Counted from the first letter of the stretch, positions 34,809-44,797 are shown. The stretch is 64,000 nucleotides of DNA from Nocardiopsis sp. CNR-923 (GCF_001942255.1 NZ_MKKC01000033.1:62001-126000), one strand, 5' to 3'. Made by a program: numbers and translations. The notes: generated by a model from the sequence alone, not told the origin.

Positions 34809-35192
34809 CTACCGCCGCCGCCCGGCCTCCGGGGTGTCGTCGCGGGGCCGCTCCAGGGAGCGCTCGACCACGTCCCACGTGCGGCCGAGCGCGTCGGCCA
34901 TCACCAGACCCGCCCGCCCGAGGTGCCCGGCGATCTGCGGCGCACTGGTGCGGACGATGTCGAGGACCTCGCTCAGCGCCGGACGCTCCGGCTCCGTCTC
35001 CAGACGGATCGCCTCCTCCCACACGTCCCCCTTGGACGGCGGCGCCGTGACCGCGCCCACCCCGCGTCTGACCCCGGCGGCCAGCAGCTTGCGCTGGAGG
35101 CCGTCGACCAGCCGCAGCGCGTCGTCGACGAGGTCGGGCGACGGTCCGCTCCCGCCCGACGTCCGCTCGCCCCGACCGTTGTTCTCCGTCAT
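34809..35192 (-). CDS. Small conserved hypothetical protein (possibly DUF5304-like)
   Basis: 127 aa. The first 17 residues are polar. SPDLVDDALRLVDGLQRKLL and SEVLDIVRTSAPQIAGHLGR are amphipathic helices, and the tail RPRDDTPEAGRRR is basic. No membrane segment or catalytic motif. The position next to glkA and plsC is similar to a DUF5304 gene in Streptomyces, but I assign this only from memory of the neighbourhood. The function is unknown. Confidence 0.6.
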   Translation of the reverse strand: MTENNGRGERTSGGSGPSPDLVDDALRLVDGLQRKLLAAGVRRGVGAVTAPPSKGDVWEEAIRLETEPERPALSEVLDIVRTSAPQIAGHLGRAGLVMADALGRTWDVVERSLERPRDDTPEAGRRR

Positions 35193-35588
35193 GTCAGACC
35201 TCCGTTGGCGCCGAGTCCGTTGGCCTTACGTTAACCGGCCGCGAGAGCGCCCTACAGGGCCCTGGGGGCCGAACCAGGGGGGAACCAGGGGACCCCGGAG
35301 GGAGAGGGCGCGGCGCCGGTGTCGACATCACCCAAAAACCAAGGAAAGCGACATTCAACGCGTTGCCCACTACGGGCGCACAAACCCCTTGTAGGCGATA
35401 GTGTCGCGTGCGTGCGCGGAGCCGCCGGGACGAGCTGTCCGCCCCCGCGCGTCCACCCACGTCAGACAGCCGTTTCGGTCACCGTTGGATACCGAACCGC
35501 AACCTGTCCTACTCACGAGTAGCATGGTGTTGTTACGGTCGTCGCGTCCCCACACAAGAGAACCCCGTACACGCCCAGGAGCCACAAC
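35193..35588. other. Upstream region of the acyl-CoA synthetase gene
   Basis: About 396 bp between divergent genes. Apart from the 14-bp palindrome near 35509, I see no gene or repeat. Confidence 0.4.
35509..35522. promoter_or_regulatory. 14-bp palindrome, candidate operator of the acyl-CoA synthetase gene
   Basis: CTACTCACGAGTAG: two 6-bp half sites separated by AC, 66 bp upstream of the GTG start. Size and symmetry suit a TetR-family fatty-acid regulator, and the half-site (TACTC/GAGTA) is plausible for that. The regulator is unknown. Confidence 0.5.
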
Positions 35589-37387
35589 GTGCGCGAATAC
35601 AGCTCTCCCGCGAAAGCTGAGATCTCCGATGACGCGCGGCTGACCGACACGCTCTACGCCCGCGCGGCCAGCGAGCCCAACGCCGTCGCCGCCCGCCGAC
35701 TGGAGTCCGGACAGTGGCGCGACGTCACCGTCGCCGAACTGCACGGCGACATCACCGCGTACGCCAAGGCGCTGATCAACGCGGGTGTCGCGCACGGCGA
35801 CCGAGTCGCCCTCATGTCGCGGACCCGCTACGAGTGGACGGTCGTCGACTACGCGATCTGGTCCGTCGGCGGCATCACCGTACCGATCTACGAGACCTCC
35901 TCCGCCGAGCAGATCGCGTGGATCCTCTCCGACTCCGGGGCCAAGGCCGCCTTCGTGGAGACCGACGCCCACGCCGAGCGCGTGGAGGCGGTCCGCTCCT
36001 CCTCCCCCGACCTGGCCCACGTGTGGAGGTTCGACGGCGACGACCTGGCCGCCCTGCGCTCCACCGGCGCCGACGTCGACGACGCGACCGCCGAGGAGCG
36101 CCGCACCGCGGTCAAGGTCGACGACATGGCCACCCTCATCTACACCTCGGGCACCACCGGCCGCCCCAAGGGCTGTCAGCTGACCCACCGCAACTTCCTG
36201 TTCATCTCACACGCGGCGCTGGAGGGGCCGACCAAACAGGTCCTCACGCACGCCGCGGACCCCTCGACTCTGCTCTTCCTTCCCCTGGCGCACGTGTTCG
36301 CCCGATTCGTCCAGGTCATCGTCATCGAGTCCAAGGCCGTCCTGGGCCACTTCACGTCGACCGGTCCCGAACTGATCGACCAGTTCGGCGTCTTCAAACC
36401 CACCTTCATCCTCGCCGTCCCCCGCGTCTTCGAGAAGGTCTTCACCAAGGCCGAGCAGAAGGCCACCGCCGAGGGCAAGGGCAGGATCTTCAACGCGGCC
36501 GCCAACACCGCGATCGACTACAGCAAGGCTCTGTCCACCGGTCAGGTGCCCTTCGGTCTCAAGGTCAGGCACGCCGTGTTCAAGAAACTCGTCTACGGCA
36601 AGCTCATGGACCGGCTCGGGGGCCGGTGCCGGTACGCCGTCTCCGGCGGATCGGCCCTCGCGACCGCCTCGGGCACTTCTTCCGCGGCGCTGGCCTGACC
36701 ATCATCGAGGGCTACGGCCTCACCGAGACCACCGCGCCCACCTCGGTCAACAGCCCCGGCTTCAACAAGATCGGCACGGTCGGCCAGCCCCTCCCCGGCA
36801 CCACCGTCCGGATCGGCGAGGACGGCGAGATCCTCCTCAAGGGCGACCACATCATGGTCGGGTACTGGAACAACGAGAAGGCCACCGAGGAGGCGTTCAC
36901 CGAGGACGGCTTCTACCGCACCGGCGACCTCGGCGCCCTCGACGACGACGGCTTCCTCAGCGTCACCGGGCGCAAGAAGGAGATCATCGTGACGGCGGGC
37001 GGCAAGAACGTCGCCCCGGCCGTCCTGGAGGACCGGATCCGGGCCCACGCCCTCGTCAGCCAGTGCATGGTGGTCGGCGACAACCGCAAGTTCATCGCCG
37101 CCCTGGTCACGATCGATCCCGAGTCGTTCGATCAGTGGAAGTCCGACAACGGCAAGACCGGCGACATCGCCGACCTCACCGAGGACCCCGACCTCAACGC
37201 CGCCGTCCAGGAGGCCGTGGACCACGCCAACCAGGCCGTCTCCAAGGCCGAGGCGATCAAGAAGTTCCGGATCCTGCCCAGCGACTTCACCGAGGAGAGC
37301 GGCCAGCTGACGGCCTCCCTGAAGGTCAAGCGCCACGTGGTGAGCAAGAGCTGGAGCAGGGAGATCGAGGAGATCTACAACGTGTGA
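35589..37387 (+). CDS. Long-chain acyl-CoA synthetase (FadD15-like), frameshifted here
   Basis: Activates fatty acids with ATP to acyl-adenylate and then acyl-CoA. About 599 aa. The AMP-binding P-loop is [56 protein letters not shown] and [18 protein letters not shown] are the ANL-family motifs, and [15 protein letters not shown] contains the C-terminal catalytic Lys. One base is missing near 36659-36661 (CCCTCGCGACC for CCCTCGGCGACC), which joins GGSAL to GDRLGHFF. GTG 35589. It occupies the place of fadD15 in the mycobacterial gene order. Confidence 0.92.
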
Positions 37388-37399
37388 TCCCGCCGTGCT

Positions 37400-37447
37400 G
37401 GGAGAGGGAGTCGGCCGCACCCCGGGGTGCGGCCGACTCCCTCTCCC
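37400..37447 (+). terminator. 48-bp perfect palindrome after the acyl-CoA synthetase gene
   Basis: Two 24-bp arms meet without a spacer, from GGGAGAGGG at the left to CCCTCTCCC at the right, centred at 37423/37424. It starts 12 bp after the stop codon. It can terminate transcription, but a loop-less perfect palindrome of this length is unusual and abuts an IS remnant. Confidence 0.65.
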
Positions 37448-37486
37448 GTTGGCGGAGGACGCTCCGGGAACGATCCGCGGGCGTCG

Positions 37487-37666
37487 TCATGCCCCCTGGA
37501 CGTCACGGCCCAGAACGCACGACGGGCCCGCCTTCCTGGCCCAGGAGAACGCGGTGTTCCTGTCCACCCCGAGACGGCGTGCGACCTCGGTGACGTCACC
37601 GGCCTCTGCCATCAGTTCCAGGAACCTCGCCCGCAAGCGGGCCAGTTCCTGCTTCGAAAACGACAC
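37487..37666 (-). pseudogene. N-terminal fragment of a transposase (IS30-type, probable)
   Basis: 59 codons. It begins MSFSKQELARLRARFLEL and continues with a helix-turn-helix EVARRLGVDRNTAFSWARKA, then ends after a short unrelated tail. This resembles the DNA-binding N-terminus of IS30-like transposases of actinomycetes. The catalytic DDE domain is absent, so this is a decayed or deleted insertion sequence. The GTG at 37666 directly abuts an inverted repeat. Confidence 0.65.
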
Positions 37667-37707
37667 GGTGGTCGCAACCTCCTGAGAGTCAGGGTGTTGC
37701 GACCACC
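37667..37707. repeat. 12-bp inverted repeat next to the transposase fragment
   Basis: GGTGGTCGCAAC (37667-37678) and GTTGCGACCACC (37696-37707) are perfect arms with a 17-bp spacer. It is probably a leftover terminal or promoter repeat of the same IS. No partner end was found elsewhere in the window. Confidence 0.6.
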
Positions 37708-37754
37708 GCTAGAACCCAGGGGAGAGCGGCCCGCGGTGTGCGGTGCGCGCGTCC

Positions 37755-39401
37755 CTAGTGGGCCGCGGACTCCTTCTCGCCCTCGGCGGCGTGGTGCAGG
37801 TGGTGGCCGCTGTGCGGCTCCACACCATCGAAGGACACGTAGTCCTTCGTGTACCAGTGCGCCAGGGACCGGCGGATCCTGCCCATGGCCTTGCGCTTGC
37901 CGGGGCTCTCGACGCCCTTCTCGTCGGTCTCCTCGCCCAGGGCGGTCGAGGTGACCTCCGGCTTGCTCAGCAGCGCGTCCACCGTGTCCTGGGAGCTCTC
38001 CTTGTGGACCTCGATGAACTCGCCGCTGGGCAGCTGCTGGATGACGCCGCTCTCGTACCCGTGCTCCAGGGTCGCGCGGTCACGCCGCTGCAGCCCCAGG
38101 CAGATCCGCTTGGTGACGATGAACGCGATGACCGGGCCGACGAAGATCGCCGCACGGAAGATGTACGTGGTGACGTACAGCTCGATCGAGAACGTCTCCG
38201 ACAGGATGTCGTTCGACCCGGCGAGCCACAGGATGCCGTAGGCGGTGACGCCAGCGACGCCCAGACCGGTACGGACCGGGGCGTTGCGCGGCCGGTCGGC
38301 CACGTTGTGCGGACGCCGGTCGCCGGTGATCCATGCCTCCAGGAACGGCCACGCGGCCAGACCGCCGAAGAGCAGGCCCATGAGACCCAGGCCCGGGACG
38401 AGGACCGCGGTGGGAACCGCGTAGCCGAAGATCTGGAAGTCGAACGTGTTCGGGAAGATCCGCAGGGCCCCCTCCAGGAAGCCCATGTACCAGTCCGGCT
38501 GAAGACCGGAGGTGATGGAGGTCGGCGTGAACGGCCCGAACAGGTGGATCGGGTTGACCTGCACGAACGCGGCCAGACCTGCGGTCACGGCGAACGTGAA
38601 GAAGAAGAACCCGCCCGCCTTGACCGCGAAGCCCGGGAACATGGGCGTTCCCACAACGGTCTTGTTCGTCTTGCCTGTGCCCGGGTACTGCGTGTGCTTC
38701 TGGTGCCACAGGATCATGAAGTGCGCCGCGATCAGGGCGAGCAGCAGAGCCGGCAGCAGCAGGATGTGCAGCATGTACAGGCGCGGGATGATCAGATCGC
38801 CGGGGAACTCCCCGCCGAACAGGAACATCGAGACGTAGCTGCCGACCAGCGGCAGGGACATGATCACACCCTGGAGGATGCGCACGCCCATGCCGGAGGG
38901 CAGGTCGTCCGGCAGCGAGTAGCCGAACAGGCCTTCCAGAATGGCGATCGTGAAGATCCCGACACCGATCAGCCAGTTGATCTCGCGCGGCTTGCGGAAC
39001 GCACCGGTGAAGAACACACGGAGCATGTGCACCACCAGCGAGGCCACGAAGATCAGCGCGGCCCAGTGGTGGATCTGCCGGACGAGGAACCCGCCGCGAA
39101 CGTCGAAGTCGATGAACAGGGTCGAGGCGTAGGCCTCACTCATCTCGACGCCCTGGAGGCGCTCGTAGGAGCCGTCGTAGACGATCTCCGCCATGCTCGG
39201 CTTGAACCACAGGGTCAGGAAGACACCCGTGAGGAGCAGGATGATGAACGAGTACAGCGCGATCTCACCCAGCATGAACGACCAGTGGTTCGGGAAGACC
39301 TTGCGCAGGTTCTTCTCACCGGTCTTGGCGAGGTGGAAGCGGTCGTCGATGAAGTTGCCGACGCCGCGCAGCGCCTTGGGTGCTTGCGTGGTCTTACTCA
39401 T
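37755..39401 (-). CDS. qcrB: Cytochrome bc1 complex cytochrome b subunit
   Basis: Quinol-oxidising membrane subunit of the actinobacterial bcc complex, part of the bcc-aa3 supercomplex. 548 aa. IHHWAALIFVASLVVHMLRV and LYMLHILLLPALLLALIAAH carry the heme b histidines. PDWYMGFLEGALRIFP is the PDWY form of the Qo-site PEWY motif, as in actinobacteria. A long His/Glu-rich C-terminal tail (GHHLHHAAEGEKESAAH) is cytoplasmic. Intact in this sequence. The ATG is 3 bp downstream of the qcrA stop. Confidence 0.97.
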   Translation of the reverse strand: MSKTTQAPKALRGVGNFIDDRFHLAKTGEKNLRKVFPNHWSFMLGEIALYSFIILLLTGVFLTLWFKPSMAEIVYDGSYERLQGVEMSEAYASTLFIDFDVRGGFLVRQIHHWAALIFVASLVVHMLRVFFTGAFRKPREINWLIGVGIFTIAILEGLFGYSLPDDLPSGMGVRILQGVIMSLPLVGSYVSMFLFGGEFPGDLIIPRLYMLHILLLPALLLALIAAHFMILWHQKHTQYPGTGKTNKTVVGTPMFPGFAVKAGGFFFFTFAVTAGLAAFVQVNPIHLFGPFTPTSITSGLQPDWYMGFLEGALRIFPNTFDFQIFGYAVPTAVLVPGLGLMGLLFGGLAAWPFLEAWITGDRRPHNVADRPRNAPVRTGLGVAGVTAYGILWLAGSNDILSETFSIELYVTTYIFRAAIFVGPVIAFIVTKRICLGLQRRDRATLEHGYESGVIQQLPSGEFIEVHKESSQDTVDALLSKPEVTSTALGEETDEKGVESPGKRKAMGRIRRSLAHWYTKDYVSFDGVEPHSGHHLHHAAEGEKESAAH

Positions 39402-39404
39402 CGA

Positions 39405-40593
39405 CTAGTCCTTCGCGTAGTCCCAGAACGTCGGCCCGGGCGGCTCGGTGAAGTCGCCCGTCGCGAGAGGTAGCCCTCGTCGTCGACGCCGATCGGCAAT
39501 TGCGGCAGGGGACGGTGCGCCGGACCGAACACGACCTCGGCGGCGTTGGCCGCGTCGAAGGTCGACTGGTGGCACGGGCACAGGATGCGGTGCGTCGTGC
39601 GCTCGTACAACGCCGCCGGGCAGCCCACGTGGGTGCAGATCTTGGAGTAGGCGACGATCCCGTTGTGCGTCCAGTTGATCCGCGGCTCGTCCTGGCCCTC
39701 GACCGTCTCGGTCATGCCCGACTTGTAGTCGCCCTCCGGGATCTTGATCAGGAGGATGACGGACTTGGCCTTGTCGTTCAGGCTGAGGTGGTAGCCCTCC
39801 GCGTACCGCGCGGACTCGCCCTCTCCCCCGCCGTGGCCGCCCTCGCCGTGACCGCCCTCGTGCACGACGTAGGGCAGTGCGGTGATCATCCCGTTGGGCT
39901 CGGACTCCAGGTCCTCGGCTCGGATGAACCGGTCGGTGCCCTCGACCACCATGCGCACGCCCTCCGCCCAGGGCGTGTCCCTGAGCTTGTCGCCGGGCAG
40001 GGGGCCCGTGTCGCGCAGGAGCACGATCGGGGCCAGGCCCAGCGGCAGCATGGCGGCGATGAGCGTCCGCCGCATCAGCGGGCGCCTGGTGAAGCCGCTC
40101 TCGTCGGCGCTCTTCATGAAGAAGTCGCCGAAGGAGCCCTTCTCCTTCTCGCTGGAGGGCAGGTCGTCGTAGGGCGAGGAGACCTCGTAGTGGGGCATCA
40201 CCCTGCGCGCCCACACCGTCATACCGGCGCCGATGCCGAACAGCGCCACGGCGAGCGTGCCGCCGAGGAGCATGTTCGAGTACTGGCCGATCCGCGGGTC
40301 CGCGATCGCCGGAACGTCCTGCGCGCTCGGCGGGAACAGGTAGTAGGAGACCAGGAAGCCGACACCGCCCAGGAAGGCGATGACGAACCACAGCGAGGCG
40401 ATCCTCTCGCCCCGGCGCTGGACCTCCTCCGGGTGCGCGTGGGTCTCGGATGCGGGGTAGGGGCCCTCGTGCCCGGCCTCGACGGAGGCGCCGGAGACCA
40501 CGCTCTCCCCGGTTTCGGCGGACGGGGTTCCGAGCACGCGCTCGCGGCCTCGGCTCCGGCCTCGGTGTTGTCGTTGTTGTTGTTCTCAGTCAT
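39405..40593 (-). CDS. qcrA: Cytochrome bc1 complex Rieske iron-sulfur subunit, two frameshifts here
   Basis: Transfers electrons from quinol to cytochrome c. The actinobacterial form has three N-terminal membrane helices (ASLWFVIAFLGGVGFLVSYY, MLLGGTLAVALFGIGAG, and a third after RRTLIAAM). The Rieske motifs are CTHVGCPAALYE and CPCHQSTFDA. An N-terminal lost base near 40532-40542 separates MTENNNNDNTEAGAEAAS from VLGTPSAETGES. A second, near 39463-39470, separates the body from the tail ATGDFTEPPGPTFWDYAKD. ATG 40593 overlaps the qcrC stop by 8 bp. Confidence 0.94.
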
Positions 40594-41574
40594 GTGCACG
40601 CTGCTTCGCGGTGATCCAGATCGCGCAGGCGATGATCAGGGCCAGGCCGATGGTCCAGGAGATGAGGCCCTCGGCGACCTGGCCGACGCGCGCCAGGTCG
40701 AAGACTCCGCCCGCGTTCGGCTCGTCCTGCAGGGTCTTGACGTACGAGATCAGCTCCTGCTTCTCGTCGGACGTGATGACCGTGTCGGAGAACATCGGCA
40801 TGGCGCCGGGGCCGGTGACCATGGCCTCGTAGATCTCGCGCGGGGTGGCGTCGTGGATCTCGGGGGCCCACCGGCCGTCGGTGAGGGCGCCGCCGGCACC
40901 GGACCAGCTGTGGCAGTGCGCACAGTTGCTCAGGTACAGCTTCATGCCCATCTCGGTGTCCTCGCGCCGGCGATGTAGTCCTCGTACTCGGCCTCGAACT
41001 CCCGTAGCGCGGACTCGTACTCGGCCTCGGCTTCCTCGACGGCCTCCTCGTACTCCTCCTCGGAGTCGAAGTCGGCGCGGTTGACGCTGAAGTCGGCCCT
41101 CCGGGGCGCGAGGTCCGGTACGTCGTAGGGGACGTCCGCGCCGCTCTGGCCGTCCCTGATCTGCGCGTCGTAGTACGCGATCAGGTTGGCCAGGTCCTCG
41201 TCGGACATGGCCATGGGCTTGCGCGGCATCTGCACGTCCGGGTTCGAGGACGGCATGCGGCCGGTGCTGACCTGGAAGTCGATCGCCGCGGGTCCGACCT
41301 CGCGCAAGTCCGGCCCCTGGACGCTGCCGTCCTCGGCCACCATGCCGGACCCGTCGTAGTTGTGGCACGTGGCGCACGTCTGGTCGAAGATCTGCCGGCC
41401 CTCGGCGACGTCGACGTCCTCGGGCGACGGCGCGTCAGCGGCGAGGGTCTGCGCCTGCGCCTGGTCGGGGGTGGGGGCCAGTGCGGCGTACCCCACGCCG
41501 AACAGGGCTAGCGCGAGGATGACGACGACATACCCCGCCAGGGGATGCCGTCGCCGCGCGGTAATCCATTTCAC
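40586..41574 (-). CDS. qcrC: Cytochrome bc1 complex diheme cytochrome c subunit, frameshifted here
   Basis: Delivers electrons from the Rieske centre to cytochrome oxidase. One N-terminal helix (GYVVVILALALFGVGYAALA), heme site CATCH at residues 67-71, and a second CAHCH. A C-terminal anchor follows (GLISWTIGLALIIACAIW). Between the two heme domains is an unusual Glu-rich stretch (about residues 155-203; for example SEEEYEEAVEEAEAEYESAL). One G is lost near 40962-40970 (GCCGGCGCGAGG for GCCGGCGGCGAGG). GTG 41574 is 17 bp after the ctaE stop. Confidence 0.93.
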
Positions 41575-41591
41575 GGTTTCCCCGTTTCGGG

Positions 41592-42218
41592 TTACTGGAT
41601 GAAGTAGATGGTGAAGAACAAAGCGATCCAGACGACGTCGACGAAGTGCCAGTAGTAGGACACGACGATCGCGCTGGTCGCCTGCTGGTGGGTGAAGCGC
41701 TTCGCGGCGTACGTGCGTCCCAGCATGATGAGGAACGCCAACAGCCCACCGGTGACGTGGAGACCGTGGAAGCCCGTGGTCAGGAAGAACATCGACCCGT
41801 AGGCGCTCGACTGAAGAGTCAGGCCCTCGTGGACGATGAGCTCGTAGTACTCGTAGGCCTGTCCGAGGATGAAGAACAGGCCCATGGAGAACGTCAGGTA
41901 GAACCACGCGCGCAGCTTCTTGACGTCACCGCGCTCGGCGGCCCAGACGCCGGCCTGCGCGGTGAAACTCGAAGCCACGAGGACCACGGTGATGGTGGTC
42001 GCCCACGGCACGTTGAGGTGCGTGGTCGGCCACGGGCCCAGCTCGGGGTTCCCGTTCGTCACCGATCGGATGGTGAAGTACATCGCGAACAGCGCTGCGA
42101 AGAACATGAGCTCGTTGGCGAGCCACACGATGGTGCCAACGCTCACCAGGTCAGGACGCTTTGCCACACCATGCTCTGGTGTAGGTGTTGTTTTGAGGTT
42201 CGCGGTTGCTGTCGCCAC
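41592..42218 (-). CDS. ctaE: Cytochrome c oxidase subunit III
   Basis: aa3 oxidase subunit. 208 aa with five helices. [20 protein letters not shown] and [20 protein letters not shown], then [20 protein letters not shown], are strongly conserved. First gene of the ctaE-qcrC-qcrA-qcrB operon. GTG 42218 has no Shine-Dalgarno; TAATAA lies 6 to 12 nt upstream, so a leaderless start is possible. Confidence 0.95.
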   Translation of the reverse strand: MATATANLKTTPTPEHGVAKRPDLVSVGTIVWLANELMFFAALFAMYFTIRSVTNGNPELGPWPTTHLNVPWATTITVVLVASSFTAQAGVWAAERGDVKKLRAWFYLTFSMGLFFILGQAYEYYELIVHEGLTLQSSAYGSMFFLTTGFHGLHVTGGLLAFLIMLGRTYAAKRFTHQQATSAIVVSYYWHFVDVVWIALFFTIYFIQ

Positions 42219-42702
42219 GGGAGCATTATTACGGCATCTCGCGGAGACCCGTACCCGACCCCCCGTAAGGGGGCGGATCAGTACCGGCACCGAGCATCGA
42301 AGCGCCCTGGACCGGGGCGTTCACCGTGACTCGTGCGTTACTGTACCGACTCGGCCGCCATCCGCGCGACGGCGACCCGCCGAACGGGGCCGACAGGCGC
42401 GATCCTGGGCTGCCGAGGCGATCCGTACCCGCGTGGAGTCCCGCCCAACCCCCCGGGGCCAACGCGCGGGTATCGAAAGGGTCACCGTTGCACAACGCCA
42501 TGCGGGGGACGTGTGGGCCGGCCGCTTCGGACTGCTGGCATCCTTGGGGGGTGTCGAAGGTCTCAACCCAGCAGCCCGGCCTGCCGACGGCTCTGGGCAC
42601 CGGGACCGCGAGGCAATAGAGTCGAACACACACAGCCAACGAACGCTCCGGCCGCGCCCCCTCGACGGCGGCCGAGGACCGACGTGATGGGACGGTTGCG
42701 CG
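42219..42702. other. Upstream region of the ctaE-qcr operon
   Basis: 484 bp between divergent genes. It contains a CCCCC-GTAA-GGGGG hairpin at 42260-42273 and otherwise nothing that I can identify. The promoters for ctaE and for the receiver-like gene must lie here. Confidence 0.4.
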
Positions 42703-43140
42703 ATGGTGGTCAGCGGTACGGACACGGACGCCCGGATGCGCGTGCTGGTCTACAGCGACAAGGCCGAGACCCGCGAACAGGTGCGGATGGCGATCGGCCG
42801 GCGCCCGGCCGCCGACGTGCCCCGGGTGGAACTGGTCGAGTGCGCGACCGCGCCCGTCGTGATCCGCAGGCTGGAGGCGACGGCCGCCTCGGAGCGGATC
42901 GACGTGGCCGTTCTCGACGGCGAGGCCGCCCCGGTCGGCGGCATGGGCCTGTGCCGCCAGGTCAAGGACGAGATCTTCCGCTGCCCGCCGGTCCTGCTCC
43001 TGGTGGGCCGCCGCGACGACGGGTGGCTCGCGACCTGGTCGCAGGCCGACCAGGTGATCAGCCACCCGATCGACCCCGTCGCCCTGGCCGAGTCGCTGGC
43101 GGAGCTGATGCGTCAGCGTGCCGCCGCCCTCAGCGGGTGA
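42703..43140 (+). CDS. Receiver-like protein of unknown function
   Basis: 145 aa. MRVLVYSDKAETREQVRMAI and DVAVLDGEAAPVGGMGLCRQ follow the beta-alpha pattern of response-regulator receiver domains, with Asp in AVLDGEA at the phospho-site. PPVLLLVGRRDDGWLATW replaces the usual Thr/Lys switch pattern, so phosphorylation is doubtful. No output domain. It may start at ATG 42703 or ATG 42736. It lies between the cta/qcr operon and trpD. Function unknown. Confidence 0.65.
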   Translation: MVVSGTDTDARMRVLVYSDKAETREQVRMAIGRRPAADVPRVELVECATAPVVIRRLEATAASERIDVAVLDGEAAPVGGMGLCRQVKDEIFRCPPVLLLVGRRDDGWLATWSQADQVISHPIDPVALAESLAELMRQRAAALSG

Positions 43141-43368
43141 CCCGGTGGGCCGTCCGTCGACACTGAGCGACCGTCAGAACGCCGACAGGGAGATGCGTCG
43201 GCGTTCCGTCGTGCGCGGTGCGCTCAACCACGGTGCGGACACCGGGCGATGGCGTGGCCGCGCCCGTCCCGTCCCCTCGGGCGCCGGCCCGCGGCGGAGC
43301 TGACGCGTCAGTGCGCCGCCGCCCCGCCGCGCCCCCATGCCCGCACGCACCGTGGAGTCGAAGAAGCG

Positions 43369-44457
43369 ATGAACACCAAGCCCGACAACCCCGCCGAACG
43401 CGCGGTCGCCGTCACCGAGCGGACCTGGTCCAACCTGATCACCGCTCTGCTCGGCGGCCAGACGCTCAGCGCCGCCGACACCGAGTGGGCGATGAACGAG
43501 ATCATGGCCGGATCGGCGACCGACGCCCAGATCGCCGGGTTCGCCATCGCCCTACGGGCCAAGGGCGAGAGCGTGTCCGAGGTGACGGGCCTGGCCAGGG
43601 GCATGCTCGACAACGCCGTCCGAATCAGCGTCCCCGGACCGACCCTGGACATCGTCGGAACCGGCGGCGACCGGGCGCACACCGTGAACGTGTCGACGAT
43701 GGCCGCGATCGTGGCGGCGGCGGCGGGCGCGCGCGTGGTCAAGCACGGCAACCGCGCGGCCTCCTCGTCCTGCGGGACTGCCGACGTGCTGGAGCGGTTG
43801 GGCGTGGTGCTGGACCTGCCCGCCGAGCTCACCGCCCGGGTCGCGGAGGAGGCGGGTATCACCTTCTGCTTCGCTCCGCTGTTCCACCCCTCGCTGCGTT
43901 TCGCCGCCAAGCCGCGCCGCGAACTGGCGGTGCCCACGGTGTTCAACTTCCTGGGCCCGCTGACCAACCCCGCGCGGCCCACCACGTCCGCGATCGGGGT
44001 GTTCGACGAGCGCATGTGCGAGGTGATCGCGGGTGTGTTCGCCGGTCGCGGCTCCTCGGCCCTGGTGTTCCGCGGGGACGACGGCCTGGACGAGCTGACC
44101 ACGACCACGACGTCCACGGTGTGGGTGGTCCGCGACGGCGCCGCCCGCAGGGAGCGGCTGGACCCGGCGGACCTGGGCATCGAGCGCTCGGCGCCCGACG
44201 CGCTGCGCGGCGGCGACGTGGAGTTCAACGCCCAGGCGGTGCGCGACCTGCTCGCGGGCCGGCGGGGGCCGGTCCGGGACGCGGTCCTGCTCAACGCCGG
44301 CGCGGCGCTGGCGGCCGTGGACGGTGTCGGCGGCTCCCTGGTGGACTCCGTGCGCGCGGGCTACGAGCGCGCCGCCGCCGCGGTGGACGGCGGCGCGGCC
44401 GAGCGGACGCTGGCGGCCTGGGTGGAGACCAGCCAGGGCCTGTCCAAGGGTGTCTAG
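43369..44457 (+). CDS. trpD: Anthranilate phosphoribosyltransferase
   Basis: Second step of tryptophan synthesis: attaches PRPP to anthranilate. 362 aa. It has the PRPP motif [52 protein letters not shown] and [13 protein letters not shown]. It stands alone, separate from any other trp gene, as in M. tuberculosis (Rv2192c). ATG 43369 follows GGAGTCGAAGAAGCG. Intact. Confidence 0.96.
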   Translation: MNTKPDNPAERAVAVTERTWSNLITALLGGQTLSAADTEWAMNEIMAGSATDAQIAGFAIALRAKGESVSEVTGLARGMLDNAVRISVPGPTLDIVGTGGDRAHTVNVSTMAAIVAAAAGARVVKHGNRAASSSCGTADVLERLGVVLDLPAELTARVAEEAGITFCFAPLFHPSLRFAAKPRRELAVPTVFNFLGPLTNPARPTTSAIGVFDERMCEVIAGVFAGRGSSALVFRGDDGLDELTTTTTSTVWVVRDGAARRERLDPADLGIERSAPDALRGGDVEFNAQAVRDLLAGRRGPVRDAVLLNAGAALAAVDGVGGSLVDSVRAGYERAAAAVDGGAAERTLAAWVETSQGLSKGV

Positions 44458-44473
44458 GAGCTACGGGGCGCGC

Positions 44474-44508
44474 ACGGGGGGAGCGGTGTCCGGTCACCGC
44501 TCCCCCGT
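44474..44508. terminator. Bidirectional terminator between trpD and the Lrp-type gene
   Basis: A 14-bp stem with one bulged G (GGGGGAGCGGTG against CACCGCTCCCCC) and a TCCGGT loop lies between convergent genes. Confidence 0.65.
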
Positions 44509-44521
44509 CGCCGTCCGCGGC

Positions 44522-44797
44522 CTACCAGCCCAGGGCGAAGGCCGACTCCAGGTCGTGCTTGGAGTAGGTCTGGAAGGAGATGTGGGTGTCGGAGGAGATC
44601 ACGCCGGGCACCTTGTTCACCCGGCCGGGGATCACCTCGGCCAGGTCCTCGTGGCGGCGGACCCGCACCATGGCGATGAGGTCGACGCCGCCGGTGACCG
44701 AGTAGACCTCGCTGACGCCGTCGATGTCGGCGATCGCCTCGGCGACCTCGGGGATGCGGTGGACGTCGGCCTTGATCATGACGATCGCGGTGATCAC
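44522..44797 (-). CDS. Lrp/AsnC ligand-binding (RAM) domain protein
   Basis: 91 aa, a stand-alone RAM domain without a helix-turn-helix. VITAIVMIKADVHRIPEVAE, GVSEVYSVTGGVDLIAMVRV and VPGVISSDTHISFQTYS give the alpha/beta sandwich with the Gly-x-x-Asp ligand turn. Such proteins oligomerise and bind amino acids, sometimes modulating Lrp regulators. GTG 44797 has GGAGG 5 nt upstream. Confidence 0.9.
   Translation of the reverse strand: MITAIVMIKADVHRIPEVAEAIADIDGVSEVYSVTGGVDLIAMVRVRRHEDLAEVIPGRVNKVPGVISSDTHISFQTYSKHDLESAFALGW

Noticed and set aside
34462..35022. A minus-strand frame of 186 codons between glkA and the small hypothetical gene
   Set aside because: No homology, no ribosome binding site; it overlaps the better-supported 127-aa frame.
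37743..39473. A 576-codon plus-strand frame antisense to qcrB
   Set aside because: Mirror of qcrB codon usage; rich in Arg, Glu and Gln and without family features.
42326..42619. Several small plus-strand frames upstream of the receiver-like gene
   Set aside because: Composition is Arg/Pro-rich and random, and overlapping frames are open in every direction.
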